From positions 124,001 through 188,000 of the forward strand of contig NZ_UETC01000001.1 in assembly GCF_900116765.1 (NCBI RefSeq): 64,000 bases of DNA. Reading direction: 5' to 3'. Below the pieces are notes generated by a model, which saw only the letters and a list, made by a program, of their open reading frames with translations, was not told the DNA's origin and did not search any database. Made by a program: the position numbers and the translations under genes. Position 1 is the stretch's first letter, and each line of letters opens with the position of its first letter. Shown here piece by piece: positions 17,312-26,118 of the stretch. The DNA comes from Jannaschia seohaensis (GTDB lineage Bacteria > Pseudomonadota > Alphaproteobacteria > Rhodobacterales > Rhodobacteraceae).

Positions 17312-18610
17312 ATGACCGACCTGACCCCGCGCGAGATCGTCTCCGAACTCGACCGCTTCATCATCGGCCAGAAAGAGGCCAAGCGCGCCGTCGCCGTGGC
17401 GCTGCGCAACCGCTGGCGGCGCAAGCAGCTGGGCGACGATCTGCGCGAAGAGGTCTATCCCAAGAACATCTTGATGATCGGCCCCACCGGCGTCGGCAAG
17501 ACCGAGATCTCGCGCCGCCTCGCCAAGCTGGCCCATGCGCCCTTCCTCAAGGTGGAGGCGACCAAGTTCACCGAGGTCGGCTATGTCGGCCGCGACGTGG
17601 AGCAAATCGTCCGCGATCTGGTCGATTCCGCCCAGCTGATGATCCGGGAGCGGATGCGCGACGAGGTGAAGTCCAAGGCCCATTCCGCCGCCGAGGAGCG
17701 GGTGATCGAGGCGCTTGCGGGCGAGCATGCCCGCGAAGGCACACGCGAGGCCTTCCGCAAGAAGCTGCGCACGGGCGAGTTGGACGACAAGGTGATCGAG
17801 CTTGAGGTCGCCGACACCTCAAACCCAATGGGCATGGCGATCCCGGGCCAGCCCGGCATGGACCAGATGGCCAATCTGGGCGAGATCTTCGGCAAGATGA
17901 TGCAGCGCCGGGTCAAGAAGCGGATGACCGTCGCAGCCTCCTACGACCTGCTGATCGAGGAGGAGGCAGATAAGCTGCTCGACCCCGAGACGGTCACGCG
18001 AGAGGCCGTGCGCGCCGTCGAGCAGAACGGGATCGTCTTCATCGACGAGATCGACAAGGTCGCCGCCCGCCAGGACGCGCGCGGCGGCGATGTCAGCCGC
18101 GAGGGCGTGCAGCGCGACCTGCTGCCGCTGATCGAGGGCACGACCGTCTCGACCAAGCACGGGCCGGTCAAGACCGACCACATCCTGTTCATCGCCTCGG
18201 GCGCCTTCCACATCGCCAAGCCCTCGGACCTCCTGCCCGAGCTTCAGGGCCGCCTGCCGATCCGGGTGGAATTGCGCGCCCTGACCGAAGCCGATTTCGT
18301 GCGCATCCTGACCGAGACAGACAACGCGCTGACCCGGCAATACACCGCGCTGATGGCGACCGAGCAGGTCACCGTGACCTTCACCGAGGAAGGGATCGCC
18401 GCCCTCGCCCGGATCGCCGCGCAGGTGAACGAGAGCGTCGAGAATATCGGCGCGCGCCGCCTCTATACGGTGCTGGAACGCGTCTTCGAGGAACTCAGCT
18501 TCGAGGCCCCCGACAAGGGCGGCACCGAGGTCGTGATCGACGCGCCTTTCGTCGAGGCCCAGCTGGGGGAGTTGGCCCGCTCCACCGATCTCAGCCGATA
18601 CGTCCTCTGA
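17312..18610 (+). CDS. hslU: HslU ATPase, unfoldase of the HslVU protease
   Basis: A 432-residue AAA+ ATPase that unfolds substrates and feeds them to HslV. The N-terminal [19 protein letters not shown] leads to Walker [10 protein letters not shown] (about residues 57-65). The I domain follows in the middle. Walker B is [10 protein letters not shown] near residue 245, and sensor regions with [12 protein letters not shown] come before the C-terminal LSRYVL tail that docks on HslV. AAGGAGAG upstream supports the ATG. Confidence 0.97.
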   Translation: MTDLTPREIVSELDRFIIGQKEAKRAVAVALRNRWRRKQLGDDLREEVYPKNILMIGPTGVGKTEISRRLAKLAHAPFLKVEATKFTEVGYVGRDVEQIVRDLVDSAQLMIRERMRDEVKSKAHSAAEERVIEALAGEHAREGTREAFRKKLRTGELDDKVIELEVADTSNPMGMAIPGQPGMDQMANLGEIFGKMMQRRVKKRMTVAASYDLLIEEEADKLLDPETVTREAVRAVEQNGIVFIDEIDKVAARQDARGGDVSREGVQRDLLPLIEGTTVSTKHGPVKTDHILFIASGAFHIAKPSDLLPELQGRLPIRVELRALTEADFVRILTETDNALTRQYTALMATEQVTVTFTEEGIAALARIAAQVNESVENIGARRLYTVLERVFEELSFEAPDKGGTEVVIDAPFVEAQLGELARSTDLSRYVL

Positions 18611-18658
18611 TCTCGCCGACAGGCTGCAGGGTCTCCACAGGGAAGGCACGAAGACCCC

Positions 18659-18705
18659 CCTTCTTCCCTGGAAAAATATCCCGGGGTCCGGGGCAGAGCC
18701 CCGGT
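18659..18705 (+). repeat. Dispersed AAATACTC-plus-hairpin element, copy C
   Basis: CTTCTTCCCTGG, then AAAAATATCCC, then the same GGTCCGGGGCAGAGCCCCGG hairpin as at 8271-8298, here between hslU and the MFS gene. It could terminate hslU transcription. Confidence 0.6.
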
Positions 18706-18735
18706 CCGACGGCTCCCTCCGGCTAGGCCTCCGAC

Positions 18736-19959
18736 ATGGCGCGCAGCATCCCCAGTTTCGCTTTCCTGCGCGAGAACGCCCCCTTCCTCAGCGCGGGCGT
18801 GACCCTCGCCTTCACGTCGAGCTACGGCCAGACCTTTTTCATCGCGCTCTTCGCGGCGCAGATCATGGCGGCCTTCTCTCTGAGCGACGGCCAGTGGGGC
18901 TTGCTCTACGCCCTCGCCACGACGACGTCGGCCGCAGTCATGGTCTTTGTCGGCCCCGTCACCGACCGGCTTCGCATCCGGCATCTCGCGGCCTTGTCCG
19001 GGCTGGCGCTGGCGGGGGCCTGCCTGCTGATGGCGGGGGCATGGCATTGGGCGGTGTTGGGCCTGTCGGTCTTCGCGCTGCGCTTCGCGGGCCAGGGGAT
19101 GATGAGCCATCTCGCCGCGCTGGCGATGGCGCGCTGGTTCGTGGCGGCGCGGGGCCGGGCGCTGTCGATCTCGGCGATGGGATTCGCCCTCGGGCAGGCG
19201 GTGCTGCCCATCCTGTTCGTCGCCGGGATGGCGCTGGTGGACTGGCGCGTTCTTTGGGTGATCGCGGCGGGGCTGGTCCTGGCGACGATCCCGCTGGTGA
19301 CGCGCCTGTTGCGGGCGGAGCGGACGCCGCAATCGCTGGCGCAAGAGACGGCGGTCGCGGGCATGGGCGGCCATCACTGGACCCGCGCCGACATGCTGCG
19401 CCATCCGCTGTTCTGGATGCTGACGCCGCTCTTGCTGGGGCCCCCGATGTTCGGGACGGCGCTATTCTTCCACCAAGTTCATCTCGTGGCCGAGAAGGGC
19501 TGGACGCTGGCCGGCTATGTCGCGCTGCTGCCCGCCTTCACCGCCGTGTCGGTCGCGACGACGCTAACCTCGGGCGCGGTGCTGGACCGTATCGGCGCGG
19601 GGCGGATGATGCAGGTCTACATGCTGCCCTACGCGCTCGCCTTCCTGCTGATGGGCAACACGGAGACGCTGGCCGGCGCGGCTGTGGCGCTGCTGATCTT
19701 CGGGATGGGCACGGGCTTGCAGGCGACCGTGCCCACCGCCTTCTGGGCGGAGTTCTACGGCACGCGCCACCTGGGCGGGATCAAGGCGCTGTCGACGGCA
19801 ATCATGGTGCTGGGCTCTGCCATCGGGCCGGGGATCACGGGGGTCGCCATTGATCTCGGCATCGACTTCCCCTCGCAGATGGGGGTGATCGCAGCGTTTT
19901 TCCTGGGGGCGGGCGCGTTGGCCGCCCTGGCGGTCGAGACCGCGCGCCGGGCGGCGTGA
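18736..19959 (+). CDS. Major-facilitator transporter, substrate unknown
   Basis: A 407-residue inner-membrane protein with about 12 hydrophobic segments in two halves, split by a hydrophilic loop near residues 195-215. The MFS loop-2-like VGPVTDRLRIRHLA is visible after the second helix. Its overall pattern resembles monocarboxylate/oxalate-type MFS carriers, but no substrate-defining motif is recognised. The gene lies alone between hslU and the haloperoxidase-like locus, and a strong convergent hairpin ends it. No functional link to the neighbours is shown. Confidence 0.85.
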   Translation: MARSIPSFAFLRENAPFLSAGVTLAFTSSYGQTFFIALFAAQIMAAFSLSDGQWGLLYALATTTSAAVMVFVGPVTDRLRIRHLAALSGLALAGACLLMAGAWHWAVLGLSVFALRFAGQGMMSHLAALAMARWFVAARGRALSISAMGFALGQAVLPILFVAGMALVDWRVLWVIAAGLVLATIPLVTRLLRAERTPQSLAQETAVAGMGGHHWTRADMLRHPLFWMLTPLLLGPPMFGTALFFHQVHLVAEKGWTLAGYVALLPAFTAVSVATTLTSGAVLDRIGAGRMMQVYMLPYALAFLLMGNTETLAGAAVALLIFGMGTGLQATVPTAFWAEFYGTRHLGGIKALSTAIMVLGSAIGPGITGVAIDLGIDFPSQMGVIAAFFLGAGALAALAVETARRAA

Positions 19960-19966
19960 GAAGGGT

Positions 19967-19995
19967 GGCCGCGGCGGGGGAGACGCGCCGCGGCC
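19967..19995. terminator. Bidirectional hairpin between convergent genes
   Basis: A 10-base-pair perfect inverted repeat (GGCCGCGGCG at 19967-19976 and CGCCGCGGCC at 19986-19995) with a 9-base loop in the 40-base gap between the MFS gene and the haloperoxidase-like gene. No U-run follows, so it may act as a weak terminator or transcript stabiliser. Confidence 0.55.
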
Positions 19996-19999
19996 GGGG

Positions 20000-21541
20000 T
20001 CAGGCCTGGCGCGTCCACCAGGCCCGAAGCGCGTCTGCACCGCCCGCGCCGTCCTCGTTCCAGATCGTGACGGGCGGGTCATCGCGCGCGGGTGCGGCCT
20101 TGATCGTCAACCCGTCGCCGTCGAACGAGGTCAGGCGCATGGTCGTCGGCCAGGGCGATGCCGCCGCCTCTTCGGTGAGAAGACGCACGGCGATCCGCTC
20201 GCCCTGGCGCAGGGCGGCATGGGCCGCCTCGGGCGTGGCATCGCCCGCGAAGACGCAGCCCATGGCGAGGTTCGCCGCCAGCTTGTCGAGCTCCCCCAGG
20301 AGCATCAGCGGCGCCGCAGCCACCGGGCGCAGGTCCTGCGGATTCTCGGGACAGGTCTGCCAAGCGCAGGACAGGGGGGCGTCCGGCCCGGTCAGGGCGC
20401 GCAGCGCCCCCAGCGGCGCCGGTCCAGGGCGGTCGAACATCTCGAAGCAGGCCTTGAGGATCGTCACGCAGGCCCCCGCAGCCAGAGCGGGGGCGATGCC
20501 GCGCGTCGCGGACGGATGCGCCATCGGCAACAGCGCGTTCGTCTCTTCCCCCAACGGACCCAGGGCGCCGCGATCGGGCCAAAGCGCGTTCTGATAGGCG
20601 TTATGCGCGGCCACCCGCTGGAGCAGACCGCGCTCCGACAGAACCTCCGCCATCCGGGAGAAGCCCTCGCCCGCCATACCGAGCGCCCGATCACGGTCGC
20701 CGGACCAGGCCAGGGCGAGCCCGGCAGCAAGCGCTTGGGGACCCAGCGACCGGCGGTCGTGCCGATCCGTGCGGGCCGCCCGAGCTGCGCGGCTCGCGGC
20801 CTCGGTCACCAGGGACAGAATATGGGACGGACCGAACGGCGCATCCGCGTCCGAGGCGGCACCGGAACCCGACAGCCCGGCCCCGAGCGGGATCCCGGCC
20901 TCCAGCAGAACGAGGCAGGCCGTCAGCGGCGCTTGAAACGGCGCGTCCAGGCAGACCCGGCTGACCAGATCCCTCGGCGTGGCGACGAAATGCGCGAAGC
21001 GCTCCAGCCGGGGTGTCACTGCGCCGCGCCGATCGCGCGCATTCTGCCACCCGGCCCAATCCGTCCCATAGTCGAGACGGCTGAGATAGCCCGCGACATG
21101 CTGGCTGAGTCGTTGCGTGCCATAGCTGACCAGGCCGGACCGCACGCCAGCACCGGCCTCTCTCGGATCGATGCCACCGTCCCGCTCGACGCCCCCGCCG
21201 ATCAGGAGAAGCTGCGAGACATAGGGTCCCTGACGCGCCCCATCCATGCGCCCGCGCAGCAAGCTGTCTGGGGCCACCCCGTCCGGATCGCCCGGCATCA
21301 TGCGCGCCAGCGCCGCCACCTGCGGGTCCGTCCCCCACTGCGCGAATTCGCAATCCCGCAGCAGCCCCGCGCCGTAGAGCGCCGCCATGTCGGAAATGGC
21401 GCTCTCCGAACTGGGGGCGACCCCGCTCTGCGACAGCACACCGCCCAGCGCATGGAGCTGGGGCGCCCTGGCGCCTGCCGCCTCCTCATCGCGCGCCCCG
21501 TCCGGGGCCGGGCCTCGATCGGAAACGAGTCTCAAGGTCAT
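20000..21541 (-). CDS. Vanadium-haloperoxidase-like protein lacking the vanadate ligands (pseudoenzyme)
   Basis: A 513-residue protein with no signal peptide or membrane segment. Family landmarks of bacterial vanadium haloperoxidases are visible: GPYVSQLLL (residues 105-113), FVATPRDLVSRVCLDAPFQA (185-204), GPSHILSLVTEAASRA (237-252), LLPMAHPS (337-344), AGACVTILKACF (355-366) and LDKLAANLAMG (418-428). The vanadate ligands appear replaced: Pro351 where GHATVAGACVT-type proteins have the histidine, Cys429 for the Arg of GRNMAGVHWR, and Ala435 for its histidine. So the fold is probably kept without catalysis. It is divergent from a second, intact family member, and a scaffold or regulatory role is possible. 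Confidence 0.72.
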   Translation of the reverse strand: MTLRLVSDRGPAPDGARDEEAAGARAPQLHALGGVLSQSGVAPSSESAISDMAALYGAGLLRDCEFAQWGTDPQVAALARMMPGDPDGVAPDSLLRGRMDGARQGPYVSQLLLIGGGVERDGGIDPREAGAGVRSGLVSYGTQRLSQHVAGYLSRLDYGTDWAGWQNARDRRGAVTPRLERFAHFVATPRDLVSRVCLDAPFQAPLTACLVLLEAGIPLGAGLSGSGAASDADAPFGPSHILSLVTEAASRAARAARTDRHDRRSLGPQALAAGLALAWSGDRDRALGMAGEGFSRMAEVLSERGLLQRVAAHNAYQNALWPDRGALGPLGEETNALLPMAHPSATRGIAPALAAGACVTILKACFEMFDRPGPAPLGALRALTGPDAPLSCAWQTCPENPQDLRPVAAAPLMLLGELDKLAANLAMGCVFAGDATPEAAHAALRQGERIAVRLLTEEAAASPWPTTMRLTSFDGDGLTIKAAPARDDPPVTIWNEDGAGGADALRAWWTRQA

Positions 21542-21686
21542 GATCCACCCTCATGCGGCGGCCTGATTCGGCCCCTTCGACCCTATGTCGCAGGAGGGGC
21601 GTGATTTTTGCGTGAACCGGGCCGTCTCTGGGCAGACGAAGCCGATAACGGTGGTAGGTCCTGACCAAGGGGAATCGGGAGACACC
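21542..21686. promoter_or_regulatory. Divergent promoter region of the haloperoxidase-like locus
   Basis: A 145-base gap between the divergent starts. It must contain promoters for both directions. I find no good TTGACA/TATAAT pair and no clear direct repeats for the nearby SARP-like regulator. GGGAG sits six bases before ATG 21687. Confidence 0.4.
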
Positions 21687-22742
21687 ATGCCTTTTGCCAA
21701 TGCTCAGAACGCGCAGAATGCGCAAAATGCCCAGAACGCACAAAACGCTCAGAACGCGCAGAACGCCCAGTCGGAGCTGAGCCATGCGGGCCAGGGCACG
21801 TCCTCCCGGCTCAGCGCCGCGCTAGACGCGGTCGCGATCGCGCTGCCGGGCCAGGTCCCTGCCACCGCCGTGGCCCAGCCGATCCCCTCCCCCGATCCCG
21901 AGCGGGCGCTGCGCCGTCTGAATGCCCGCCACCGGGAGATCCTGCTGGTGCAGGAACTGGTCGACGGGATCACCGTCTCCGACGCGTCCGGCGCGGCCCA
22001 GGTCACGACGCCGCAAGGCAGCGCCACGCTGACATCGCCGTTCCACGGTCTCTCCGGCGCGGCGTTGGAGACGGCGGCGCAACAGGCGCTGGCCCCGATC
22101 CTCGCCCGCCGCTGGCTGCGGGCCGAGCGGATGAACGAGATCCTGGAGCAGCAGTCGGACCTCATCAGCTTTCTGGCGCTGGTCCATCCGATCTCGGCGG
22201 CGACCCATCCGATGACGATGACGCTTCTGTCCGCGATCCACGCCGCGACCACGCAGATCACCGTGCAGGCCAAGGCGCTGCTCTCGGTCTCGCGGCCCGC
22301 CGATCTGAGCTCCGCCGTCGCGCCAGTCATCCAGACGCCCGCCCATAGCGCCGCCCCCAGCGGCCATGCCACCGAAGCCTTCGGCCTGGCCTTCGCCCTG
22401 GAGGCCCTGATCTTCGGCGGCGCCAGCCGGGAATTGCGCCTGATCGCCGCCCGCATCGAAGAGAACCGCGTCGTGGCGGGCGTCCATTACGAGCATGACG
22501 GCTATATGGGACGGACCCTGGCCGCGCTGCTGGCCCGGGTCTTCGCCGACCGCATGGGGCTCGGCGCGACGGCGCCCGCGCCCGCCGACATGTGGCCCGG
22601 CTCCGGCGAGGACGGCGTGCTGGGCTCGAACCATGCGGGCCAGTCCGGGCGGCCTGCCATCGTTCAGAGCCAGACCGCGGGCGTGGGCGACACGCGCGTC
22701 GCGCTCCTGACGCGCCTCGCCCTGGCCGAAATCGGGGGCTGA
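21687..22742 (+). CDS. PAP2/vanadium-haloperoxidase-type protein with N-terminal Asn-Ala-Gln repeats
   Basis: A 351-residue soluble protein. The complete PAP2/haloperoxidase phosphate-vanadate signature is present: K196-x6-R203-P204, PSGH at 224-227 in TPAHSAAPSGHATEAF, and R261-x5-H267-x3-D271 in NRVVAGVHYEHD. It could be a phosphatase or a vanadate-dependent haloperoxidase; the surrounding sequence looks more like the latter. Residues 5-28 are eight perfect Asn-Ala-Gln triplets. No signal peptide is seen. ATG 21687 follows GGGAG, and three bases separate its stop from the protease start. It is divergent from the degenerate paralogue. Confidence 0.78.
   Translation: MPFANAQNAQNAQNAQNAQNAQNAQNAQSELSHAGQGTSSRLSAALDAVAIALPGQVPATAVAQPIPSPDPERALRRLNARHREILLVQELVDGITVSDASGAAQVTTPQGSATLTSPFHGLSGAALETAAQQALAPILARRWLRAERMNEILEQQSDLISFLALVHPISAATHPMTMTLLSAIHAATTQITVQAKALLSVSRPADLSSAVAPVIQTPAHSAAPSGHATEAFGLAFALEALIFGGASRELRLIAARIEENRVVAGVHYEHDGYMGRTLAALLARVFADRMGLGATAPAPADMWPGSGEDGVLGSNHAGQSGRPAIVQSQTAGVGDTRVALLTRLALAEIGG
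21699..21770 (+). repeat. Eight tandem 9-base repeats encoding Asn-Ala-Gln
   Basis: Eight 9-base units of the form AAYGCNCAR encode eight Asn-Ala-Gln triplets. The third positions vary between units (GCT, GCG, GCC, GCA; CAG, CAA), so the peptide is conserved more than the DNA, which argues for selection on the protein rather than recent slippage. Confidence 0.95.
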
Positions 22743-22745
22743 GCA

Positions 22746-24476
22746 GTGCTGCGCCTGACCGACGCGGCCTCGGCGCCCCTGGACGACCTGCCGGAAGAGG
22801 CGCTCGCCAGCTATCTCGAACTCTGCCTCGCCCGCGACCCCGACGCGCCGCTGTGCCGGCTGCATCGCGGCGCCGACGCCGTGACACTGGCGCCTCTCGA
22901 CCAGAGCAGCTTGCGCGGGGACGTCGAAGCCTGTCTCGCAGGCGCCGCGCCGTCTGAGGACGGCGCGGTCGGCGCGGATGTCCTGGCGGTCGCGCCCGGC
23001 TTTCCCGTCGGAACTCTCTCGGTACCGCTGCCAGCCGCCCGCAGCGCCGTGCCGGGGCCCGAGACCCCCGCCCAGATCGGCCTGATCGACGCGGGCATCG
23101 CGTTCTGGAACCCGAACATCCTCAATGTCGAGATCCGCTCGGTCGGCCATCTCGCGCCCGCGCAGGCGGGGGGAGTCGAACGCCTCGCCAGCAGCGAGAT
23201 CGATGCGGCCATCGCCCGAGGCACCGCGCCCGAGGGCGACCGGGCCAATCGCCGGATGCTGGCGGCCGCCTTCCCCGGCTCCGTCCATGCGCCCCAAGCG
23301 GGACGCCCGCCGCTGGTCCGCCCCGGACAGGTCGCCCACGGGACCGCGATGCTCGACGCGATCGCCCGCACCGCGCCGCCACGCAGCCGGCTGCACGCGC
23401 TGGAATTGCCGCGGGCGGTGCTGCGCGACTCGACCGGCATCCGGATGCGCGCCGTCCTGCCACTGGCCCTGGCCGCGATGGCGGACATGGCGGCGCGGGC
23501 GACCCAGCCGAACATGCCGCTGCGGCTGGTCGTCCTGCTCTCCTACGGGTTTCCCGGCGGGCCGCAAACCGGCGCGGACCCGGCCTTCCTGCGCGCGGTG
23601 ACCGCCGTGCTCGATGCGCTGGCCGCGCGCAACATCCTGCTGGAGCTGATCCTGCCCACGGGCAACCACCTGCAAGGCCAGAGCGTCGCGCATCTGCCCG
23701 ACCCCGAGGGCGGCGCCCGCCCGCCCCTGACCTGGCGCATCCTGCCCGGCGACCACTCCAACAACCGGCTGGAGCTGTTCCACGCGCCCGGCCGCCCCGC
23801 GCTGACCCTGACGGCGCCGGATGGGACGGAGGTGACGCGGGCCGAGGGACGCAGCTTCGCCCTGCTCAGGGACGACGACCGGATCGTCGGGCTGATCTAC
23901 ACGCGGCGCGCCTCGGACAGCCTGGAGAGGACCGAAGTCATCCTGTCGGGCCGGGGACCGGACGGCGCCGGACCGGGCGCGCCCTTCGGAGCCTGGCGCG
24001 TCGCGCTGGGCGGCCCGGGGCCGGCCCGGGCCTATGTGCGACGGGACGATTCAGGCTTCGAGGACGACCGCGCTGCGCCCTTCCGCCGCTCCTGGTTGGA
24101 AGATCCGGCCTATCGGCCGCGGGACGCCATGGGCCTGCCCGGCACGGATGACAGCAGCCACGCGGACAGCCTCGTGCGCCGGGCGGGGACGATCTCGGTG
24201 CTCTGCACGGGGCGGGATCCGAGGCTCCGTTCGGTCGGGGCGCACTGGTCCGGCGGGGATGGCACCCACCCCGCGGTCTACGGCGGGCTGGAGGCGGACT
24301 CCGCCGACGCGCCCGTCGCGCGGCTTGCCGTGGACGGGCCGGGGCCGTTCATGGGCATGCCCCTGCGCGGCGACGGCAGCGACCGGCTGTTCCGGCTGCG
24401 CGGCACCTCCATCGCGGCGGCACTCCATGCCGGCGAGCGCGCCGCGCCTCAGGCCCCGACCAGCGCCTCGGCATAG
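22746..24476 (+). CDS. Subtilisin-like serine protease (S8 family), no signal peptide
   Basis: A 576-residue protease-like protein. The catalytic triad is readable: Asp115 in IGLIDAGI, His198 in VAHGTAMLDAI and Ser555 in LRGTSIAAALHAG, with the oxyanion Asn307 in LPTGNH. The Asp-His spacing (83 residues) is long. There is no secretion signal; about 105 N-terminal residues precede the domain and might be a pro-region. Translation appears to start at GTG 22746, three bases after the preceding stop, so it is coupled to the PAP2/haloperoxidase gene. The 3' end overlaps the convergent regulator by 28 bases. Confidence 0.8.
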   Translation: MLRLTDAASAPLDDLPEEALASYLELCLARDPDAPLCRLHRGADAVTLAPLDQSSLRGDVEACLAGAAPSEDGAVGADVLAVAPGFPVGTLSVPLPAARSAVPGPETPAQIGLIDAGIAFWNPNILNVEIRSVGHLAPAQAGGVERLASSEIDAAIARGTAPEGDRANRRMLAAAFPGSVHAPQAGRPPLVRPGQVAHGTAMLDAIARTAPPRSRLHALELPRAVLRDSTGIRMRAVLPLALAAMADMAARATQPNMPLRLVVLLSYGFPGGPQTGADPAFLRAVTAVLDALAARNILLELILPTGNHLQGQSVAHLPDPEGGARPPLTWRILPGDHSNNRLELFHAPGRPALTLTAPDGTEVTRAEGRSFALLRDDDRIVGLIYTRRASDSLERTEVILSGRGPDGAGPGAPFGAWRVALGGPGPARAYVRRDDSGFEDDRAAPFRRSWLEDPAYRPRDAMGLPGTDDSSHADSLVRRAGTISVLCTGRDPRLRSVGAHWSGGDGTHPAVYGGLEADSADAPVARLAVDGPGPFMGMPLRGDGSDRLFRLRGTSIAAALHAGERAAPQAPTSASA

Positions 24477-26047
24477 CCCGTCTTGCGCAGGGTCAGCAGC
24501 GGATAGTCGGGGCGAGTGAGATGCGAGATCAGGAAGCCCGGCTCATGCCGCGCCAGCTTTTCGGCATGAAGCCGCGCCGCCGTCCGGTCCCCCCGGATCA
24601 GATCCAGCGCCACGAGGTAACGCAGGGCGGGCCGGAACGCCCGGTTCTGGGCATGGGCCGCCCGGGCGGAGCGGTGGGCCAGTTCCAGATCGCCCATGCC
24701 CAGCGCCGTCAGACAGACCTCCATGTCCCAGGCATAGGCGTTGGGCAGACCGTCGGCGCAGAGCCGCCCGGCCTGCGCCAGCCGGTGCGCCTCGGCCCGC
24801 TCGCCCGAGATCAACGCGACCTGCGCCGCCGCATAGAGCGCATAAGGATTGCGGTCGCAGGCCCGCAGCCCCGCCTGCGCCAGATAGGCGGCGCGGTCGA
24901 CATCGCCCTCCAGCTCCAGCGCGACACGGGCCGCGAGCGAGGCGATGAGCGGGTTGTCGGGACGCAGGTCGAAGGCCTCCTCGGCCAGGGCCGACGCCTC
25001 GGCCGCGATCGGGCCCCGGTCGATGAATTCGAGGCTCCGGGTCAGCCCGGCGAAGCCCCGCCAGGCCAGGGCCAGCGGCAGCGCGTCCCCGGTCGAGAGC
25101 GCCGCAAGCTCCGTCTCGGCCAGACGGAGCTGCTCCCGGTCGCCGGTGAAGAGGCGCGCCGCAGCCCCCTGCAACGCCATCACGCCGGAGCGATCGGTCA
25201 GCCGATAGGCCCGGAGCCGCGCGCTGATCTGCGAAATCGCCGTCGAGGCGAAGCCGGGCAGCCGGTGCCCCTCGGCGATCTCGCGCAGGTCCAGCGGCAT
25301 CCGCGCCCGGCCCGACCAGATGAAGCGCCGGTTGGCATCGGCCAGCGCGCGCAGATGCACCGTCCAGCAGCCGTCCTCCTCCACCGCCGCGGCGAGTTCG
25401 ATCCTCAGAAGGCGCGTGCCGCGCAGAGCCGAGGGCGGGACGGGCTCATGCGCGTGGTAGATGTCGGTCACGCCCTCGGCGGCAAAGCGCGAGGCCAGGT
25501 GATCCGCCAGCGTCGCCGTCAGATAGTCGGAGTCCACGTCACCGGGTCCGGGCAGCAGGACGATCTCGACGCTGGTCCGATCCGGCGGCCGCGCGCGGGG
25601 CGCCTCGGGATGGCGCGGCGCGTCGTCCTCGCCCGCGCGCACCTCCCGCAGCCAATCGTCGAGCGCCGGGTCGACATGGTCGAGCGTCTCCAGCAGGTCG
25701 GCACCGCTCTCCGCATCGCCCCGATCCAGCCGGACCTCTTGGGACAGGGACACCACCAGCGCATCCCGCGTGTCCAGGAGATCGGCATCCGGGCCCAGCG
25801 CCTTGCGCAGGTTGCTCAGCGCGCGCCGCAGGCTGGCCTGCGCCTGGGTGGCGGAGCGGGACGACCAGAGCGTGCCGCGCAACGCCTCACGCGTGCGCGT
25901 CCGCTGCGGCGCGAAGGCCAGCAGCGCGAGAATCGCGCATTCCTTTCGCCGCGCCGGGGTCAGATCCGTGCCGTCGGACCGCAGCACACGAAAACGGCCG
26001 CGCGCGTATAGGGTCACCCGGACGGTGCCGGACATCGCCTTCGCCAC
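24449..26047 (-). CDS. SARP-like transcriptional regulator with TPR-type C-terminus
   Basis: A 532-residue protein. Residues about 8-95 form an OmpR-type winged helix of the kind in SARP/BTAD activators (ILALLAFAPQRTRTREALRGTLW, then QASLRRALSNLRKAL). A middle region (about 130-250) resembles the flavoprotein-like or receiver-type linkers of such proteins but is unassigned. The C-terminal half is a run of helical repeats rich in Ala/Leu/Arg, consistent with TPRs. GTG 26047 has a purine-rich AAGGAAAGG upstream; ATG 26035 is an alternative. It converges on the protease gene, and regulation of the locus is inferred from adjacency. Confidence 0.75.
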   Translation of the reverse strand: MAKAMSGTVRVTLYARGRFRVLRSDGTDLTPARRKECAILALLAFAPQRTRTREALRGTLWSSRSATQAQASLRRALSNLRKALGPDADLLDTRDALVVSLSQEVRLDRGDAESGADLLETLDHVDPALDDWLREVRAGEDDAPRHPEAPRARPPDRTSVEIVLLPGPGDVDSDYLTATLADHLASRFAAEGVTDIYHAHEPVPPSALRGTRLLRIELAAAVEEDGCWTVHLRALADANRRFIWSGRARMPLDLREIAEGHRLPGFASTAISQISARLRAYRLTDRSGVMALQGAAARLFTGDREQLRLAETELAALSTGDALPLALAWRGFAGLTRSLEFIDRGPIAAEASALAEEAFDLRPDNPLIASLAARVALELEGDVDRAAYLAQAGLRACDRNPYALYAAAQVALISGERAEAHRLAQAGRLCADGLPNAYAWDMEVCLTALGMGDLELAHRSARAAHAQNRAFRPALRYLVALDLIRGDRTAARLHAEKLARHEPGFLISHLTRPDYPLLTLRKTGYAEALVGA

Positions 26048-26118
26048 AACCTTTCCTTTCCTTGAGGGCCGGACGAAAGCCGAGCGTTCGCTTTATGTCA
26101 ACGATCTTGAGCGGTGGG

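Noticed and set aside
21699-21770. Tandem repeat as a CRISPR array
   Set aside because: Units are 9 bases with no spacers, sit in a coding frame and encode identical triplets; there are no cas genes in the window.
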